Shown here in pieces: positions 39,210-49,001 of a DNA stretch of 64,000 nucleotides. The stretch's first letter is position 1. The number at the start of each line of letters is the position of its first letter. The DNA comes from Labilibaculum antarcticum (lineage in GTDB: Bacteria > Bacteroidota > Bacteroidia > Bacteroidales > Marinifilaceae). Made by a program: the position numbers and the translations under genes. The notes under the pieces are model-generated. The model searched no databases, was not told the origin of the DNA, and saw only the letters and a list, made by a program, of their open reading frames with translations. The stretch lies in the NCBI RefSeq assembly GCF_002356295.1, contig NZ_AP018042.1:1272361-1336360 (forward strand). Reading direction: 5' to 3'.

Positions 39210-39242
39210 ATTTTATTGAAATAAGTAGGCACTGAATTGGAT

Positions 39243-39929
39243 TTATATGCTTACCAAATCCTCATTGGCATGCATAAAAAAACTGTTTACTTTCATTTTT
39301 AAATAGTTCGATTCATACTCCACACATTTCATTGGATCTGATTTTTTATACAAAACCTGTCCTATTTCCATGATATCCTGCATAGTTGCCCACAAATGAT
39401 TTAAGCAACGAAACACTTCTTCTTTAAGTAAACCTCTCGAGTTAAGCAATCGATTGAGTTCTATTTTATTTAATTTAAGAACCTGAAAAAGAGTCAATAT
39501 CCGATCGATTATCGTTTGGGTAACTTCTGCATTTTCCCTGGGAATATTCGCCTCCAATTGCACTACAAATTTTGGAATCACTGTTAGAATGGCTTTCAAA
39601 TCCTTCTTTTCAATGATCTCTATAATCTTCTCAAATTCCTTAATTCGAGATACTGGAAAGTTATCCTGAACTTCAAGTATCATGTTGTTCAGATTTTCTA
39701 TTCGCTTATAAATACCAAATCGCAGGCTTTGAATTTGCATTCCCTCGGGACCACAACACACGTATTCTTTTGCCCGCTGAATTTGCTCGCTTACACGATT
39801 CTTAAAAGTCTCATCGAATACCGGATACATTCTATTGAAATCATCCATATCTCTTGAGTAAGACTCCAATAGGAATTTTGCCGCCACCGGCATTTCATCA
39901 AAACTAAAAGGAAAATCTATTGTTTCCAT
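39243..39929 (-). CDS. Hypothetical helical protein
   Basis: 228 residues, all-helical and cytoplasmic by composition, with no signal peptide, motif or named family seen. Features are a CC pair (EYVCCGPEGMQIQSLRFG) and long amphipathic helices (IKEFEKIIEIIEKKDLKAIL, ILTLFQVLKLNKIELNRLLN). It ends next to a strong terminator, and there is no operon partner. Confidence 0.65.
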   Translation of the reverse strand: METIDFPFSFDEMPVAAKFLLESYSRDMDDFNRMYPVFDETFKNRVSEQIQRAKEYVCCGPEGMQIQSLRFGIYKRIENLNNMILEVQDNFPVSRIKEFEKIIEIIEKKDLKAILTVIPKFVVQLEANIPRENAEVTQTIIDRILTLFQVLKLNKIELNRLLNSRGLLKEEVFRCLNHLWATMQDIMEIGQVLYKKSDPMKCVEYESNYLKMKVNSFFMHANEDLVSI

Positions 39930-40257
39930 GTCACCAATTTTGTTAGTTTATGCTTACATTTTAAATACTCTCATTCTTTACTGTATTCTATCTCACCACC
40001 TACAGAATCTTTTGAAACAGCACTGAATAATTCAGAAATAATACTTCGTTAATTCATTACATAATTACACGAATCAATATCATTTCAGACTCATAAAATA
40101 CGAAAAATCAGTACGATCGGAAAAATATTGAAAATGATGTACAACATGTTTTCAGAACAGCTCATTGAAGGGTCTTGATTTTAATAGGAAAAGCTGTCTG
40201 TTTTTTTTAGCATCAACCAATCTTTTACTAGTTTTGTATAGACCCGATAAAAATAAG
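39930..40257. other. 328-bp intergenic region with a promoter for the MORN gene
   Basis: Divergent promoter region. Apart from the -7 element at 40229-40236 nothing is recognised. Confidence 0.5.
40229..40236 (+). promoter_or_regulatory. -7 element of the MORN-repeat gene
   Basis: TAGTTTTG matches TAnnTTTG. Transcription starting about 7 bases later would give a leader of about 15 bases before the ATG at 40258 and excludes the upstream ATG at 40165. A T-run sits at the -33 region. Confidence 0.5.
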
Positions 40258-41058
40258 ATGACGAAAAAAATACTATTACTTGCCTTTATTCTTTTACCAC
40301 TGTTAAACTTTGCCCAGCAAATTAATAGAACCGACGAGCACGGGAACAAACAGGGTGTATGGGAAAAATCGCACGCCAATGGCAAGCTTAACTATTCCGG
40401 AACTTTTAAAGACAATTATCCGATTGGGGAAATGAATCGATATCACGAAAACGGCAATTTAAAAGCAGAATTATTCTTTAGTGATAATGGACAAAAAGCC
40501 AAAGCGAAGCTTTATAATGAATCGGCACAATTAATTGCACGAGGAAATTTTATTCAATCGAAAAAGGATAGCGTTTGGGTATATTTCGATAAAAATAAAA
40601 ACATCCGCGCAAGCGAAACATTCGATAAGGGTAGTAAGAGTGGTGAAAGTGTTTACTATTTTAAAAACGGAAAACCAGCCGAAACGCTTAACTTCCTAAA
40701 TGGTGAACGAAATGGTGAGTGGAAACGCTTTTTCGAAAATGGGAAATCCTATTTGGAAGCAAATTATAGTTCAGGAAAGTTAGATGGCATTACTCAGTCG
40801 TATTTCTCTAATGGCGTAATTGAATACAGTGGTGCCTACAAAAATAACAAACGTGAAGGCAAATGGGATTTTTATTCCAACAAAGGTGAACTACAATTCA
40901 GCATTGATTACAAAAATGGTGTTGCCGACAATCAGGATGAATTGGATAAAATTCAGCAAGATAAATTGAAGGATCTGGAGAAGAATAACTCACATTTAAC
41001 TGATCCTGAAAAATTTGTTAACGATCCTGATTCTTATCTTAGAACCTACAATAAATAA
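40258..41058 (+). CDS. Exported MORN-repeat (YwqK-like) protein
   Basis: 266 residues from the ATG at 40258, which opens a signal peptide (MTKKILLLAFILLPLLNFAQ). The 31 extra codons upstream are not part of the protein. At least seven MORN_2 repeats follow (GVWEKSHANGKLNYSGTFKD, GEMNRYHENGNLKAELFFSD, GESVYYFKNGKPAETLNFLN, GEWKRFFENGKSYLEANYSS, GKWDFYSNKGELQFSIDYKN). Such proteins are often labelled YwqK-family antitoxin by homology, but nothing here supports a toxin partner. It is 36 bp before xseA and may share its transcript. Confidence 0.85.
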   Translation: MTKKILLLAFILLPLLNFAQQINRTDEHGNKQGVWEKSHANGKLNYSGTFKDNYPIGEMNRYHENGNLKAELFFSDNGQKAKAKLYNESAQLIARGNFIQSKKDSVWVYFDKNKNIRASETFDKGSKSGESVYYFKNGKPAETLNFLNGERNGEWKRFFENGKSYLEANYSSGKLDGITQSYFSNGVIEYSGAYKNNKREGKWDFYSNKGELQFSIDYKNGVADNQDELDKIQQDKLKDLEKNNSHLTDPEKFVNDPDSYLRTYNK

Positions 41059-41094
41059 GTATTCTAAACGTACAAAATCACTAAGTTAGCCCGT

Positions 41095-42513
41095 ATGAGC
41101 CAAAAAGGAATCAGCCTTTTTCAGCTGAATCAGCAAATAAAAAATATCCTTTCCGAAACATTTACTTCGGGCATTTGGATTGTGGCGGAAATTAGTGAAC
41201 TGCGCTACAATCAGAATGGACATTGCTACCTGGAACTAGTCGAAAAAGATGAAAGCAGCGATCAGATTATTGCGAAAGCAAAAGCAACCATTTGGTCGTA
41301 TACCTTTCGAATGCTTAAGCCTTACTTCGAAACAACAACAGGTCAGCCTTTTTCATCGGGAATAAAAGTATTGGTAAATGTTAGTGTTGAGTTTCATGAA
41401 ATTTATGGATTCTCTATAAATATCAAAGACATTGACCCCACCTATACTTTAGGTGATATGGCCAGGCGAAGAAAAGAAATCATATCCCGATTGGATGAAG
41501 AAGGTGTGTTGGAAATGAATAAGGAATTGGCATTTCCTGAGGTTCCAAAATGCATCGCCATTATCTCGTCGCCCACGGCAGCAGGATTAGACGACTTCAC
41601 GAATCAGCTCGAGAACAATCCCTTCGCTTATAAATTCCATTACAAATTATTTCCTGCTATTATGCAGGGAAACAATGCCGAAGAATCGATTATTGCAGCA
41701 CTCGATAAAATTAACGAGAACGAAGCTATTTTTGATGTTGTTGCAATTATTCGCGGTGGTGGCTCGCAGTCCGATTTAAATTGCTTCGACAGCTATTGGC
41801 TGGCTTTTAATATTGCTCAGTTTCCGCTACCGGTAATTTCGGGTATTGGACACGAAAGAGATGAAACAATTGTTGATTTGGTAGCACACACTAAAGTAAA
41901 GACACCAACGGCTGCTGCGGAATTCTTAATTGATTGTTTCGACAAGTGCCAAGAATATCAGAATAATTTAAGAGAACAATTTTTAGAAGAGGTGAATGAA
42001 ATTCTATTATCCTCATCGGAACGACTCGTATTTTTAACGAACAAATTCTCGCCCATGGTGGGTCAAATACTGGAACGGAAATCGAGTCGCTTGAGCTTAG
42101 CCAAGCAGAGATTAAAAACTGCAGGCAAAAATTTACTGGCCGATCAGGAACATTATCAGCAAAAGCTAAATTCACAGTTTCAGTATTCAACCAAGAGAAG
42201 AATTGAAAACCGAAAGACTCGGCTTGATCAGACTACCATTGACCTGCGAACGAAAATTAAAAGGCGATTAGAGCAACAAAAACACAACATTTCCCTATTT
42301 GAGCATTCAGTAAAATACCTCAATCCAGAAAACGTTCTGAAAAAAGGGTATACTTTAAGTTTGAAGGCAGGGAAAATAATAAAAAATATTGATCAGCTAT
42401 TGCCCCAGGATATTATCGAAACCCGATTTGCAAACGGAAGCGTTGAGAGTCAGGTTCAGAAAATCAATAAAAAAAAGGAAAATCGAAATACTAAATTAAA
42501 TACCAATGGCTAA
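41095..42513 (+). CDS. xseA: Exodeoxyribonuclease VII large subunit
   Basis: 472 residues. An N-terminal OB-fold (about 5-105: SGIWIVAEISELRYNQNGHCYLELVEKD) is followed by the catalytic exonuclease VII domain (AIISSPTAAGLDDF, VVAIIRGGGSQSDLNCFDSY, PVISGIGHERDETIVDLVAHTKVKTPTAAAEF), then a long coiled coil and the closing YLNPENVLKKGYTLS. With the small subunit it degrades single-stranded DNA to oligonucleotides in repair. The stop overlaps the start of xseB by 8 bp. Confidence 0.97.
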   Translation: MSQKGISLFQLNQQIKNILSETFTSGIWIVAEISELRYNQNGHCYLELVEKDESSDQIIAKAKATIWSYTFRMLKPYFETTTGQPFSSGIKVLVNVSVEFHEIYGFSINIKDIDPTYTLGDMARRRKEIISRLDEEGVLEMNKELAFPEVPKCIAIISSPTAAGLDDFTNQLENNPFAYKFHYKLFPAIMQGNNAEESIIAALDKINENEAIFDVVAIIRGGGSQSDLNCFDSYWLAFNIAQFPLPVISGIGHERDETIVDLVAHTKVKTPTAAAEFLIDCFDKCQEYQNNLREQFLEEVNEILLSSSERLVFLTNKFSPMVGQILERKSSRLSLAKQRLKTAGKNLLADQEHYQQKLNSQFQYSTKRRIENRKTRLDQTTIDLRTKIKRRLEQQKHNISLFEHSVKYLNPENVLKKGYTLSLKAGKIIKNIDQLLPQDIIETRFANGSVESQVQKINKKKENRNTKLNTNG

Positions 42514-42706
42514 AAAGAAAACAAGCTATCGCGATGCAATTACCGAAATAGAGGAAACCATTGCTTCCATTGAAAATGATGAATTGGATGTGGATGAATT
42601 ATCTGAAAAGGTAAAAAGGGTTTCTGAACTTCTTGTAATTTGCAAAGAGAAGCTTCACAATACGGAAAAAGAAGTTGAGAAAATTTTAAATGAAATGGAT
42701 GAATAA
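42506..42706 (+). CDS. xseB: Exodeoxyribonuclease VII small subunit
   Basis: 66 residues, the usual size, with the family pattern SYRDAITEIEETIASIENDE then LDVDELSEKVKRVSELLVICKEKL. Several copies bind the coiled coil of the large subunit. It overlaps xseA by 8 bp and the next gene by 17 bp, so three genes are translationally coupled. Confidence 0.95.
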   Translation: MAKKKTSYRDAITEIEETIASIENDELDVDELSEKVKRVSELLVICKEKLHNTEKEVEKILNEMDE

Positions 42707-44123
42707 ATTGCTGCTTGTTTTCATTATTTCCCTACTGGGGATTTCTTGCGAGGCTCAGAAAACTGAGACGAATAAATTACAGGCTTATGTAGATGAATTT
42801 GCTTTGGATAGCTGTTTTCAATCAGCAGGTCTGGGAATTGTAATCTCGAATGTGAAAACAGGTGAAAATTTAGCAGCCAATCAAGCTCATTTGGCTTTGA
42901 CTCCCGCATCTACTCAAAAATTAATTACTACGGCCGCGGCTTTAGAAATTTTGGGCAGTAACTACCAATTTAAAACGCAAATCAAAACCGACGGAGAGCT
43001 TCTTGCGAATGGGACTCTTACAGGTAATCTGATTGTAAAAGGCTTTGGTGACCCAACATTGGGCTCAAAATATTTTACCGATAACGAATCTGTAGGGCTT
43101 TTAATTGCTGAGAAAATTAAAGCACTTGGCATCAATAAGATTAAAGGGAAAATCATCACTGATGATTCCTATATAAATCCAAAAATTCCCTCGACCTGGA
43201 TCTGGGAAGATATTGCCAATTACTACGGTGCAATTCCCAATGGACTTAGCTTTCATGACAACCTATACACGCTGTTCTTTTCATCGGGAAAGGCTGGAAG
43301 TACAAGCCGATTAGTAAAGACAGAACCACAAAATACCGGATTGCTTTTCGACAATCACGTTGTAAGTTCAAGCATAAACCGCGATTTAGCCTACATTTTT
43401 GGCGGAAACACCAGTAATAAAAGGCGAATTGAAGGCAGTATTCCGCAAAACAGAGCCCATTTTAGGGTTAAAGGAGCTCTTTTACATCCTAAAAACAGTT
43501 TGGCTGAAACTCTGAATCAATCTTTTCGGCATGCCGGAATCAAGCTGGAGAATAAGACATTTTCAGGTGAAGGCATGCAACTGCTTATTAGTCTTAATTC
43601 TCCGAAACTAAAAGAGATCGTAAAGCTTACCAATCAAAAAAGTATTAATCTGTTTGCTGACCATCTACTCTTTGAAATTGGCAATAAAGAATTTGGGAAA
43701 GCAAGCTGGGAAAATGGAATCGAGGCGGTGAATAATTTCTGGGAGCAAAAAGGCCTTGCCACAAAATACATCTCACTATACGATGGAAGCGGACTCTCCC
43801 ACTTCAATGCTGTTCCTGCAGATTTCTTCGATCAGGTTTTAAGAGTCATGTACCATAGCGAGTATGCCAATGAATTTATTTCGTCATTGCCCGTTGCCGG
43901 GATATCAGGAACTTTAAAATCTTTTGGAAAGAATAGTGATTTACGTGGGAATTGGAAGTCCAAAACAGGATCGATGACTGGCGTAAGAACTTATTGCGGC
44001 TATCTACAGACAAAATCAGGAAAAGAATATGCAGTAACTATTTTAATTAATAATTATTTCTGCTCATCCTCTACTATAAATAATAAACTTTTAACTCTTT
44101 TAAATAAACTTTATAATTCTTAA
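42690..44123 (+). CDS. dacB: D-alanyl-D-alanine carboxypeptidase/endopeptidase (PBP4, family S13)
   Basis: 477 residues with a lipoprotein-like signal (LLVFIISLLGISC). Family S13 motifs: S-T-Q-K with Ser74 as nucleophile (LTPASTQKLITTAAALEILG), the SxN-type motif in YDGSGLSHFN, and K-T-G in KSKTGSMTGV. It trims peptidoglycan cross-links and pentapeptides in the periplasm. The start at 42690 overlaps xseB, and a second ATG at 42699 would reduce the overlap. The coupling to exonuclease VII genes is unexpected functionally but may be incidental. Confidence 0.93.
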   Translation: MKWMNKLLLVFIISLLGISCEAQKTETNKLQAYVDEFALDSCFQSAGLGIVISNVKTGENLAANQAHLALTPASTQKLITTAAALEILGSNYQFKTQIKTDGELLANGTLTGNLIVKGFGDPTLGSKYFTDNESVGLLIAEKIKALGINKIKGKIITDDSYINPKIPSTWIWEDIANYYGAIPNGLSFHDNLYTLFFSSGKAGSTSRLVKTEPQNTGLLFDNHVVSSSINRDLAYIFGGNTSNKRRIEGSIPQNRAHFRVKGALLHPKNSLAETLNQSFRHAGIKLENKTFSGEGMQLLISLNSPKLKEIVKLTNQKSINLFADHLLFEIGNKEFGKASWENGIEAVNNFWEQKGLATKYISLYDGSGLSHFNAVPADFFDQVLRVMYHSEYANEFISSLPVAGISGTLKSFGKNSDLRGNWKSKTGSMTGVRTYCGYLQTKSGKEYAVTILINNYFCSSSTINNKLLTLLNKLYNS

Positions 44124-44164
44124 CTTCAAATTGCATCTGTTTGCTGATTCCAATATAAGATTCT

Positions 44165-46030
44165 ATGAAAATTATAAAGCAATCCTTACCTATTCTACTC
44201 CTTCTTTTACTTTTCTGTGTAAAAGGTTTTTCGTCTAATCAGAAAGATATTTTAGTCTTAAATTCCTATCACAATGGCTTAAGTTGGACCGACTCGATTG
44301 TAACCAGCATTAAAAGAGAATTCTCATCAGAATTATCTTATTCTCTTCACATAGAGGATATGGATACGAAAAGGAATTTCACAAAGGAATATCTGAATAT
44401 TCTTGCCCGCTTTTATCAGGATAAATATCAGAATAAAAAATTCGATTTAATTATATCAACAGATAACAATGCCTACGATTTCTTGCTTGAATATAAAGAG
44501 AAAATTTTTGGTGATGTACCTGTTTTATTTTGTGGTCTGAACTCAATTATTGATGTTCCGAAAGGATACAGCGGGGTTTTTGAAAACACGAACTATTGTT
44601 CTACTATTCATCTTATTGAAAACAATCATCCAGATTACAAAGAAATTGTTGTTGTGAGTGATCATAGTACGACCGGGGAAACTGCTGCTAATGCTCTAAA
44701 AAATGATTTTGAGCACATGAAAAAAGCATTCCGGTATCGGTTCATTCAACCAGATAACATAAATGATTTACAAATTCAGTTAAGCTCTCTTTCGAAAGGC
44801 AGTATCGTTTTTTATTTGGTTTACAATCGTGACTCTAAGGGGAATTATGTAACCTACGAGGATAGCTTTAAAGAAGCTAAACCCTATTGCTCTGTACCAA
44901 TTTATTGCGTTTGGGATTTTTATATGAACCGAGGTGCTGTTGGTGGTGCTTTAATTACGGGAAGAAATCAGGGCAAACTGGTTTCGGAAATGGCAAAGAA
45001 AGTTCTTGCCGGAGCCAACATTAACGATCTGCCACCAAAACTGGCTGAATATGAATACTGTTTTGACTACAAACAACTAACTCATTTTAATATAGACAGA
45101 TCTAAACTTCCAAAAGATTCTTACATTATTAATGAACCCTACAGCTTTGTTCGCGAAAATAAAGAAATTGTTGTTCTGACCCTTACAGTGCTGATTCTCC
45201 TTACAATTATTATTATTGTAATGACCATTAATATTCATTTACGAAAAGTTCGTGCTCAAAAAGAGAAGACTCATCTGTTGGAGATTCAAGCCAATCATGA
45301 AAGTTTGATGATTGCCAAGGAGGCTGCGGAAGAATCAAGCAGATTAAAATCGGCCTTTTTAGCCAATATGTCTCACGAAATACGCACTCCAATGAATGCT
45401 ATTTTAGGCTTTACGGATCTTTTGGCAGGAAAAAATATCGAAATCGAAAAGCGGAATCGATTTATCTCAATCATCCAAAGAAACACAAAACACTTGCTTC
45501 GCTTAATTAGCGACATATTAGATATATCTAAAATTGAAACCAATCAATTAAAGATTGTAAAAAGTAAATGCGTGCTGGATGATTTGTTCGTAAATCTGAA
45601 CGAAATATACGAAGCAATACTGGAATTGCATGACAACAAAAAACTTTCATTCACAACTACGCTACCCGATGATAGAAGCATCACCGAATTCAATACCGAC
45701 ACGATGCGACTGCTTCAGGTTTTCAATAATTTGATAGAAAATTCAATCAAATTTACGGCCTTAGGGACAATTGAAATTGGCTATGATATTAAAGGAGATT
45801 TCCTTCGTTTTTTTGTAAAAGATACGGGAATTGGTATTGCCGAAGACAAACGAAAGATAATTTTCGACCGTTTCCGTCAAGCCGATTTAAATGTAGACAC
45901 AAGGAAATATGGCGGTACTGGTTTGGGTTTAGCAATCAGTAAAAGCCTGGTAGAATTGCTAGGTGGAGAAATATGGTTTACATCGAAACCTGGTGAGGGA
46001 ACCACTTTTTATTTCACCATACCTTTCTAA
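44165..46030 (+). CDS. Sensor histidine kinase with ABC-substrate-binding-like periplasmic domain
   Basis: 621 residues. A signal peptide is followed by a periplasmic domain at about 25-325 resembling the ABC-transporter substrate-binding fold (ILVLNSYHNGLSWTDSIVTS, FDLIISTDNNAYDFLLEY, GDVPVLFCGLN, PIYCVWDFYMNRGAVGGAL). Next come one transmembrane helix (about 336-358), a coiled linker, HisKA with His404 (FLANMSHEIRTPMNAILGF) and HATPase_c (NLIENSIKFTALG, VKDTGIGIAEDKRKIIFDRF, YGGTGLGLAISKSLVELLGG). No receiver domain is attached and no response regulator is adjacent. The ligand is unknown. Confidence 0.92.
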   Translation: MKIIKQSLPILLLLLLFCVKGFSSNQKDILVLNSYHNGLSWTDSIVTSIKREFSSELSYSLHIEDMDTKRNFTKEYLNILARFYQDKYQNKKFDLIISTDNNAYDFLLEYKEKIFGDVPVLFCGLNSIIDVPKGYSGVFENTNYCSTIHLIENNHPDYKEIVVVSDHSTTGETAANALKNDFEHMKKAFRYRFIQPDNINDLQIQLSSLSKGSIVFYLVYNRDSKGNYVTYEDSFKEAKPYCSVPIYCVWDFYMNRGAVGGALITGRNQGKLVSEMAKKVLAGANINDLPPKLAEYEYCFDYKQLTHFNIDRSKLPKDSYIINEPYSFVRENKEIVVLTLTVLILLTIIIIVMTINIHLRKVRAQKEKTHLLEIQANHESLMIAKEAAEESSRLKSAFLANMSHEIRTPMNAILGFTDLLAGKNIEIEKRNRFISIIQRNTKHLLRLISDILDISKIETNQLKIVKSKCVLDDLFVNLNEIYEAILELHDNKKLSFTTTLPDDRSITEFNTDTMRLLQVFNNLIENSIKFTALGTIEIGYDIKGDFLRFFVKDTGIGIAEDKRKIIFDRFRQADLNVDTRKYGGTGLGLAISKSLVELLGGEIWFTSKPGEGTTFYFTIPF

Positions 46031-46230
46031 TAAGCTGAGTTCGGTCTAAGGCAACATAAACAAGTAATTTGAGCTTATGCTATTGCTCGAACAAGCTGTT
46101 AGCCTTTATCTTAAAGCCTTTTTCTCCGAACGATCTTCAAAAACTAAACCTTAAGAACCAAAAGGTAATTGTTTACTAAGCAAAATGCCATTTACCTGCA
46201 ATCAATAAATTTTATATCGAACTCGTGTGA

Positions 46231-46262
46231 AAAAATAAAGGCGAACATTACTGTTCGCCTTC
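46231..46262 (-). terminator. Hairpin terminator of the porin-like gene
   Basis: AAGGCGAAC-AGTAAT-GTTCGCCTT followed on the minus strand by TATTTTTT, 22 bp past the stop. Confidence 0.85.
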
Positions 46263-46284
46263 TGTATTTTGGATCAATTTCTTT

Positions 46285-47541
46285 TTAAAAGAAGTAATAA
46301 AAACCTGCAGAAATTCTTGTATTTCCAACCCAGTGCGTATTCTCCACTTCGGCCATTTCGGTTACATCACCATAAGCAGCGGCAGTATATTCTACCTCTA
46401 ATTCCATTTTAAAATTTTCGAAACGTTTCGAAACCCTTGGTGCAATGCGATACAACTCGCCAATATTTTTCCCTCTGCTGTAAATCATTCCTGATATTAC
46501 TTTATCTTCAGCACCCATATTTTTTGAGTAAGCTGCCAATAATGCCAGTTCAAAATTGTTCTTTTTATATGAAATATCAGCCCAAGTGCCTAAAACCTTA
46601 ATTCCTGTATAACTTGCCTCGTTGGTCATTGGGTTTACGCTTTTAGCAGCATAACCGCCCAACATTAGAACATCGGTTAAGTTGGTACCATAAGTAGTTT
46701 GGGTCTTGAAAGTAATTGGCTTTAAATTCAACTTATAAGAGGCAACCACGGCCCACGATGAAAGTGTTTCATCATTCTTCCAGCTCGTTAAATCCCCATC
46801 TTCTGCAGATCCGGTTGTACTTGTTAAAGATGGTTTGATGTTTTTAAACTCTCCACTTAGTCCAAATACATGTTTTCCTGCATAATAATGAACCAGTCCC
46901 TGAAGAATAGGTAATCCTGAATTTCTTAAATATTTATTGCTTGCTCCATCAGGTCCGGTGCTTGTGTAATCGCGTTCGGAAGCAATCGCGGCTAAAAATT
47001 TCCAATTCCCTGTTTTGTGTGTTAAACGTAACTGAGGATTTCGCGCAAAAGCTTTGAATGGCAATCCGGCATTGGCGCCAACTGTGCATGGAAAGATTTC
47101 AGCATTAAATAAAGGCGACCATGTTTGTCCAATCAACAAGGATGTTGTTCCCCAATCTAAATTCACAAAAGCATGACGCAAACGCAATCCATTCACATCC
47201 GATTCGGCATTACCGATAAACTCTGCTTCCAATAATCCATTGGTCTTTGCTCCCAAAATTTCAGGTCCGGTAATTTTTGCATTTACACGCGACTGAATAA
47301 CAGCCATATTGTAAACAGCCCCTTTATTCATGTCCTTTCCACTTCCATCTAAAAGTTCGTCTTTTGGATATAGTAAGATGAATCCTTCGCGGGCACTAAC
47401 TGTTTGACGAGTATCATAAGTAAATAAAGAGTGCACATAGCCTCCAAATTTCACTTTAATTTCATCTTTCTTCTCTTGCGCATTCAGATTTGGTATGCCA
47501 ACACAGAAGAGTGCTAACAATAGTAGGTAGTTAATTTGTTT
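46285..47541 (-). CDS. Outer-membrane porin-like protein (DcaP type)
   Basis: About 418 residues from ATG 47541 (MKQINYLLLLALFCVGIPNLNAQ is the signal; the ten residues upstream are unlikely to belong). The mature part opens with KVKFGGYVHSLFTYDTRQT and continues as alternating beta-strands, with SRVNAKITGPEILGAKTNGLLEAEF, LRHAFVNLDWGTTSLLIGQTWSPLF and terminal FYYFF, the pattern of DcaP-like outer-membrane channels. It probably forms a diffusion pore, of unknown substrate. It is a single gene with its own terminator. Confidence 0.75.
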   Translation of the reverse strand, partial: KQINYLLLLALFCVGIPNLNAQEKKDEIKVKFGGYVHSLFTYDTRQTVSAREGFILLYPKDELLDGSGKDMNKGAVYNMAVIQSRVNAKITGPEILGAKTNGLLEAEFIGNAESDVNGLRLRHAFVNLDWGTTSLLIGQTWSPLFNAEIFPCTVGANAGLPFKAFARNPQLRLTHKTGNWKFLAAIASERDYTSTGPDGASNKYLRNSGLPILQGLVHYYAGKHVFGLSGEFKNIKPSLTSTTGSAEDGDLTSWKNDETLSSWAVVASYKLNLKPITFKTQTTYGTNLTDVLMLGGYAAKSVNPMTNEASYTGIKVLGTWADISYKKNNFELALLAAYSKNMGAEDKVISGMIYSRGKNIGELYRIAPRVSKRFENFKMELEVEYTAAAYGDVTEMAEVENTHWVGNTRISAGFYYFF

Positions 47542-47687
47542 CATAGATAGTATTAGTTTTTTGCGCCTCAAAGATAAACAGGAATATTAATTTTTAAGGA
47601 TATTATAAAACAGCTTTACAACTTGTCTTACCCGAACAAAAAAAACACAACTACGAGAAGAATCCACTACTACACACAAAAAAAATG

Positions 47688-48305
47688 TTAATACTCCTGA
47701 TAGATAATTAATGGGCCTCCGTCAAATTCAATTCGAAAGCTGTCTCCCATCGATTCATTTAAGGTTCCCTGATACATCATTTCCAGCTTTTGTTCTGTTA
47801 ATGCATATCGTAAGTTGGCAGTAGAAATTAAAGTCTCCGAGTTTGGGGAAAATATTGAGACTTGCTGACGAGTATAACTGTCGAAATTCTTTGATCGAAG
47901 AATAGGTGTGAAACAACCATAACTGGTAAGCATTTTCACCTTTATTTTTTTAGCAAATCCAGGTAATAAGAACACATTTCCAATCATATGATCGTCGCGC
48001 TGTCCGGTTGCTCCAACAATAACAACTTCCGAAAAGTTGTTTTCCAAACACCAATTAATAGCCTTGGTTAAATCGTTGGTATCCTGATTGGCAAAATGGT
48101 GAATAATATCACGATATTTCCATTTCATTTCCGGATTTAAAGAATCCAGATCTCCAACAATTGAATAGGGTTCAAAGCCAGCATCGTCTAATTTATTGAT
48201 TGCACCATCGCAACATACAATGTATTTTGAGGATTTTAATTCGTTTAAAGGAATTTCGTGCGTTGGGAACGAGCCATTTGCCAGAATTACCGCTTTCTTT
48301 TGCAT
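47688..48305 (-). CDS. Thiamine pyrophosphokinase
   Basis: 205 residues, cytoplasmic. Family blocks are ILANGSFPTH, IVCCDGAINKL, SIVGDLDSLNPE (metal-binding Asp), FANQDTNDLTKAINW (the D-x-x-D-x-x-K part of the ATP site), VIVGATGQRDDHMIGN and the C-terminal beta-sandwich with GTLNESMGDSFRI. It converts thiamine plus ATP to thiamine diphosphate. Last gene of the TPP-riboswitch operon, so uptake and activation are encoded together. Confidence 0.93.
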   Translation of the reverse strand: MQKKAVILANGSFPTHEIPLNELKSSKYIVCCDGAINKLDDAGFEPYSIVGDLDSLNPEMKWKYRDIIHHFANQDTNDLTKAINWCLENNFSEVVIVGATGQRDDHMIGNVFLLPGFAKKIKVKMLTSYGCFTPILRSKNFDSYTRQQVSIFSPNSETLISTANLRYALTEQKLEMMYQGTLNESMGDSFRIEFDGGPLIIYQEY

Positions 48306-48356
48306 GTTTATTGATCTAAACTTTCAGAACTTGTTTAATTACTCCCGCAAAAGTAA

Positions 48357-48947
48357 CTAATTGCTTGAAACTGCTTTAGAAAGTAGCATATCTTTTTTCC
48401 ATTGAACATAGCCAACTACCGCCAAAACAGTATAAAAAAGGAACAGAACAGAGGTTGGATACAATCCTTTGTAGATATATAAGCCCAAAGAAACTGCATT
48501 TACAATCGCCCAAACCAGCCATTGTTCCAATATTTTCCTTGCCAGCATCCAAGTAGCAACAATACTCAAAGCTGTTGTAAAAGCATCCCAATATGGAATA
48601 GAACCATCGGTATAAATCACCAATATATAGGAGATAATCGCATAAATAAACATGCTCATTCCAAAGAGAATTAAGAACAATTCCTTGGATAATCTGGTTA
48701 CCGGAAGTTCTTTTTTACTCTCTCCTTTCGACCATACAATCCATCCGTAAATACTAATGAAAACATAGTAGAATTGAAGAGACATATCTGCATACAACTT
48801 AGCAATGAAAAACACATAAATGTACATTACAGAGGTGATTAAACCCACTGGCCACAACCACTTGTTCTGTTTAATCTCCAAGTACAAAAAGATTAAACCG
48901 GCAATGGTTCCAATTATTTCGACGATATTATCAAGTATCCAATTCAT
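48357..48947 (-). CDS. pnuT: PnuC-family transporter, probably thiamine (PnuT)
   Basis: 196 residues from ATG 48947 (MNWILDNIVEIIGTIAGLIFLYLE); ten residues further upstream are in frame but unlike the family. Seven membrane helices with the PnuC pattern (NKWLWPVGLITSVMYIYVFF, FYYVFISIYGWIVW, SIPYWDAFTTALSIVATWML, WLVWAIVNAVSLGLYIYKGL). PnuC members move unphosphorylated vitamins, and trapping is by a kinase. Here the kinase gene is thiamine pyrophosphokinase and a TPP riboswitch controls the operon, which indicates thiamine rather than nicotinamide riboside. Confidence 0.88.
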   Translation of the reverse strand: MNWILDNIVEIIGTIAGLIFLYLEIKQNKWLWPVGLITSVMYIYVFFIAKLYADMSLQFYYVFISIYGWIVWSKGESKKELPVTRLSKELFLILFGMSMFIYAIISYILVIYTDGSIPYWDAFTTALSIVATWMLARKILEQWLVWAIVNAVSLGLYIYKGLYPTSVLFLFYTVLAVVGYVQWKKDMLLSKAVSSN

Positions 48948-49001
48948 ATTATTGAGATGTATTTTGTAGGGACACAACTTCCTGTATCCCTACAAATTTA
49001 T

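Larger units (their letters stand above)
38171..39242. other. 1.07-kb non-coding region holding cassette end, hairpins and 21-bp array
   Basis: No gene is supported. Contents in order: cassette C right end, an 18-bp-stem hairpin, the 21-bp array, an unstructured AT-rich stretch (38960-39170) and a 16-bp-stem hairpin. Confidence 0.7.

Noticed and set aside
40258-41058. Antitoxin of a toxin-antitoxin system
   Set aside because: The YwqK label is by homology only. The protein has a signal peptide and MORN repeats and stands before xseA, with no toxin candidate nearby.
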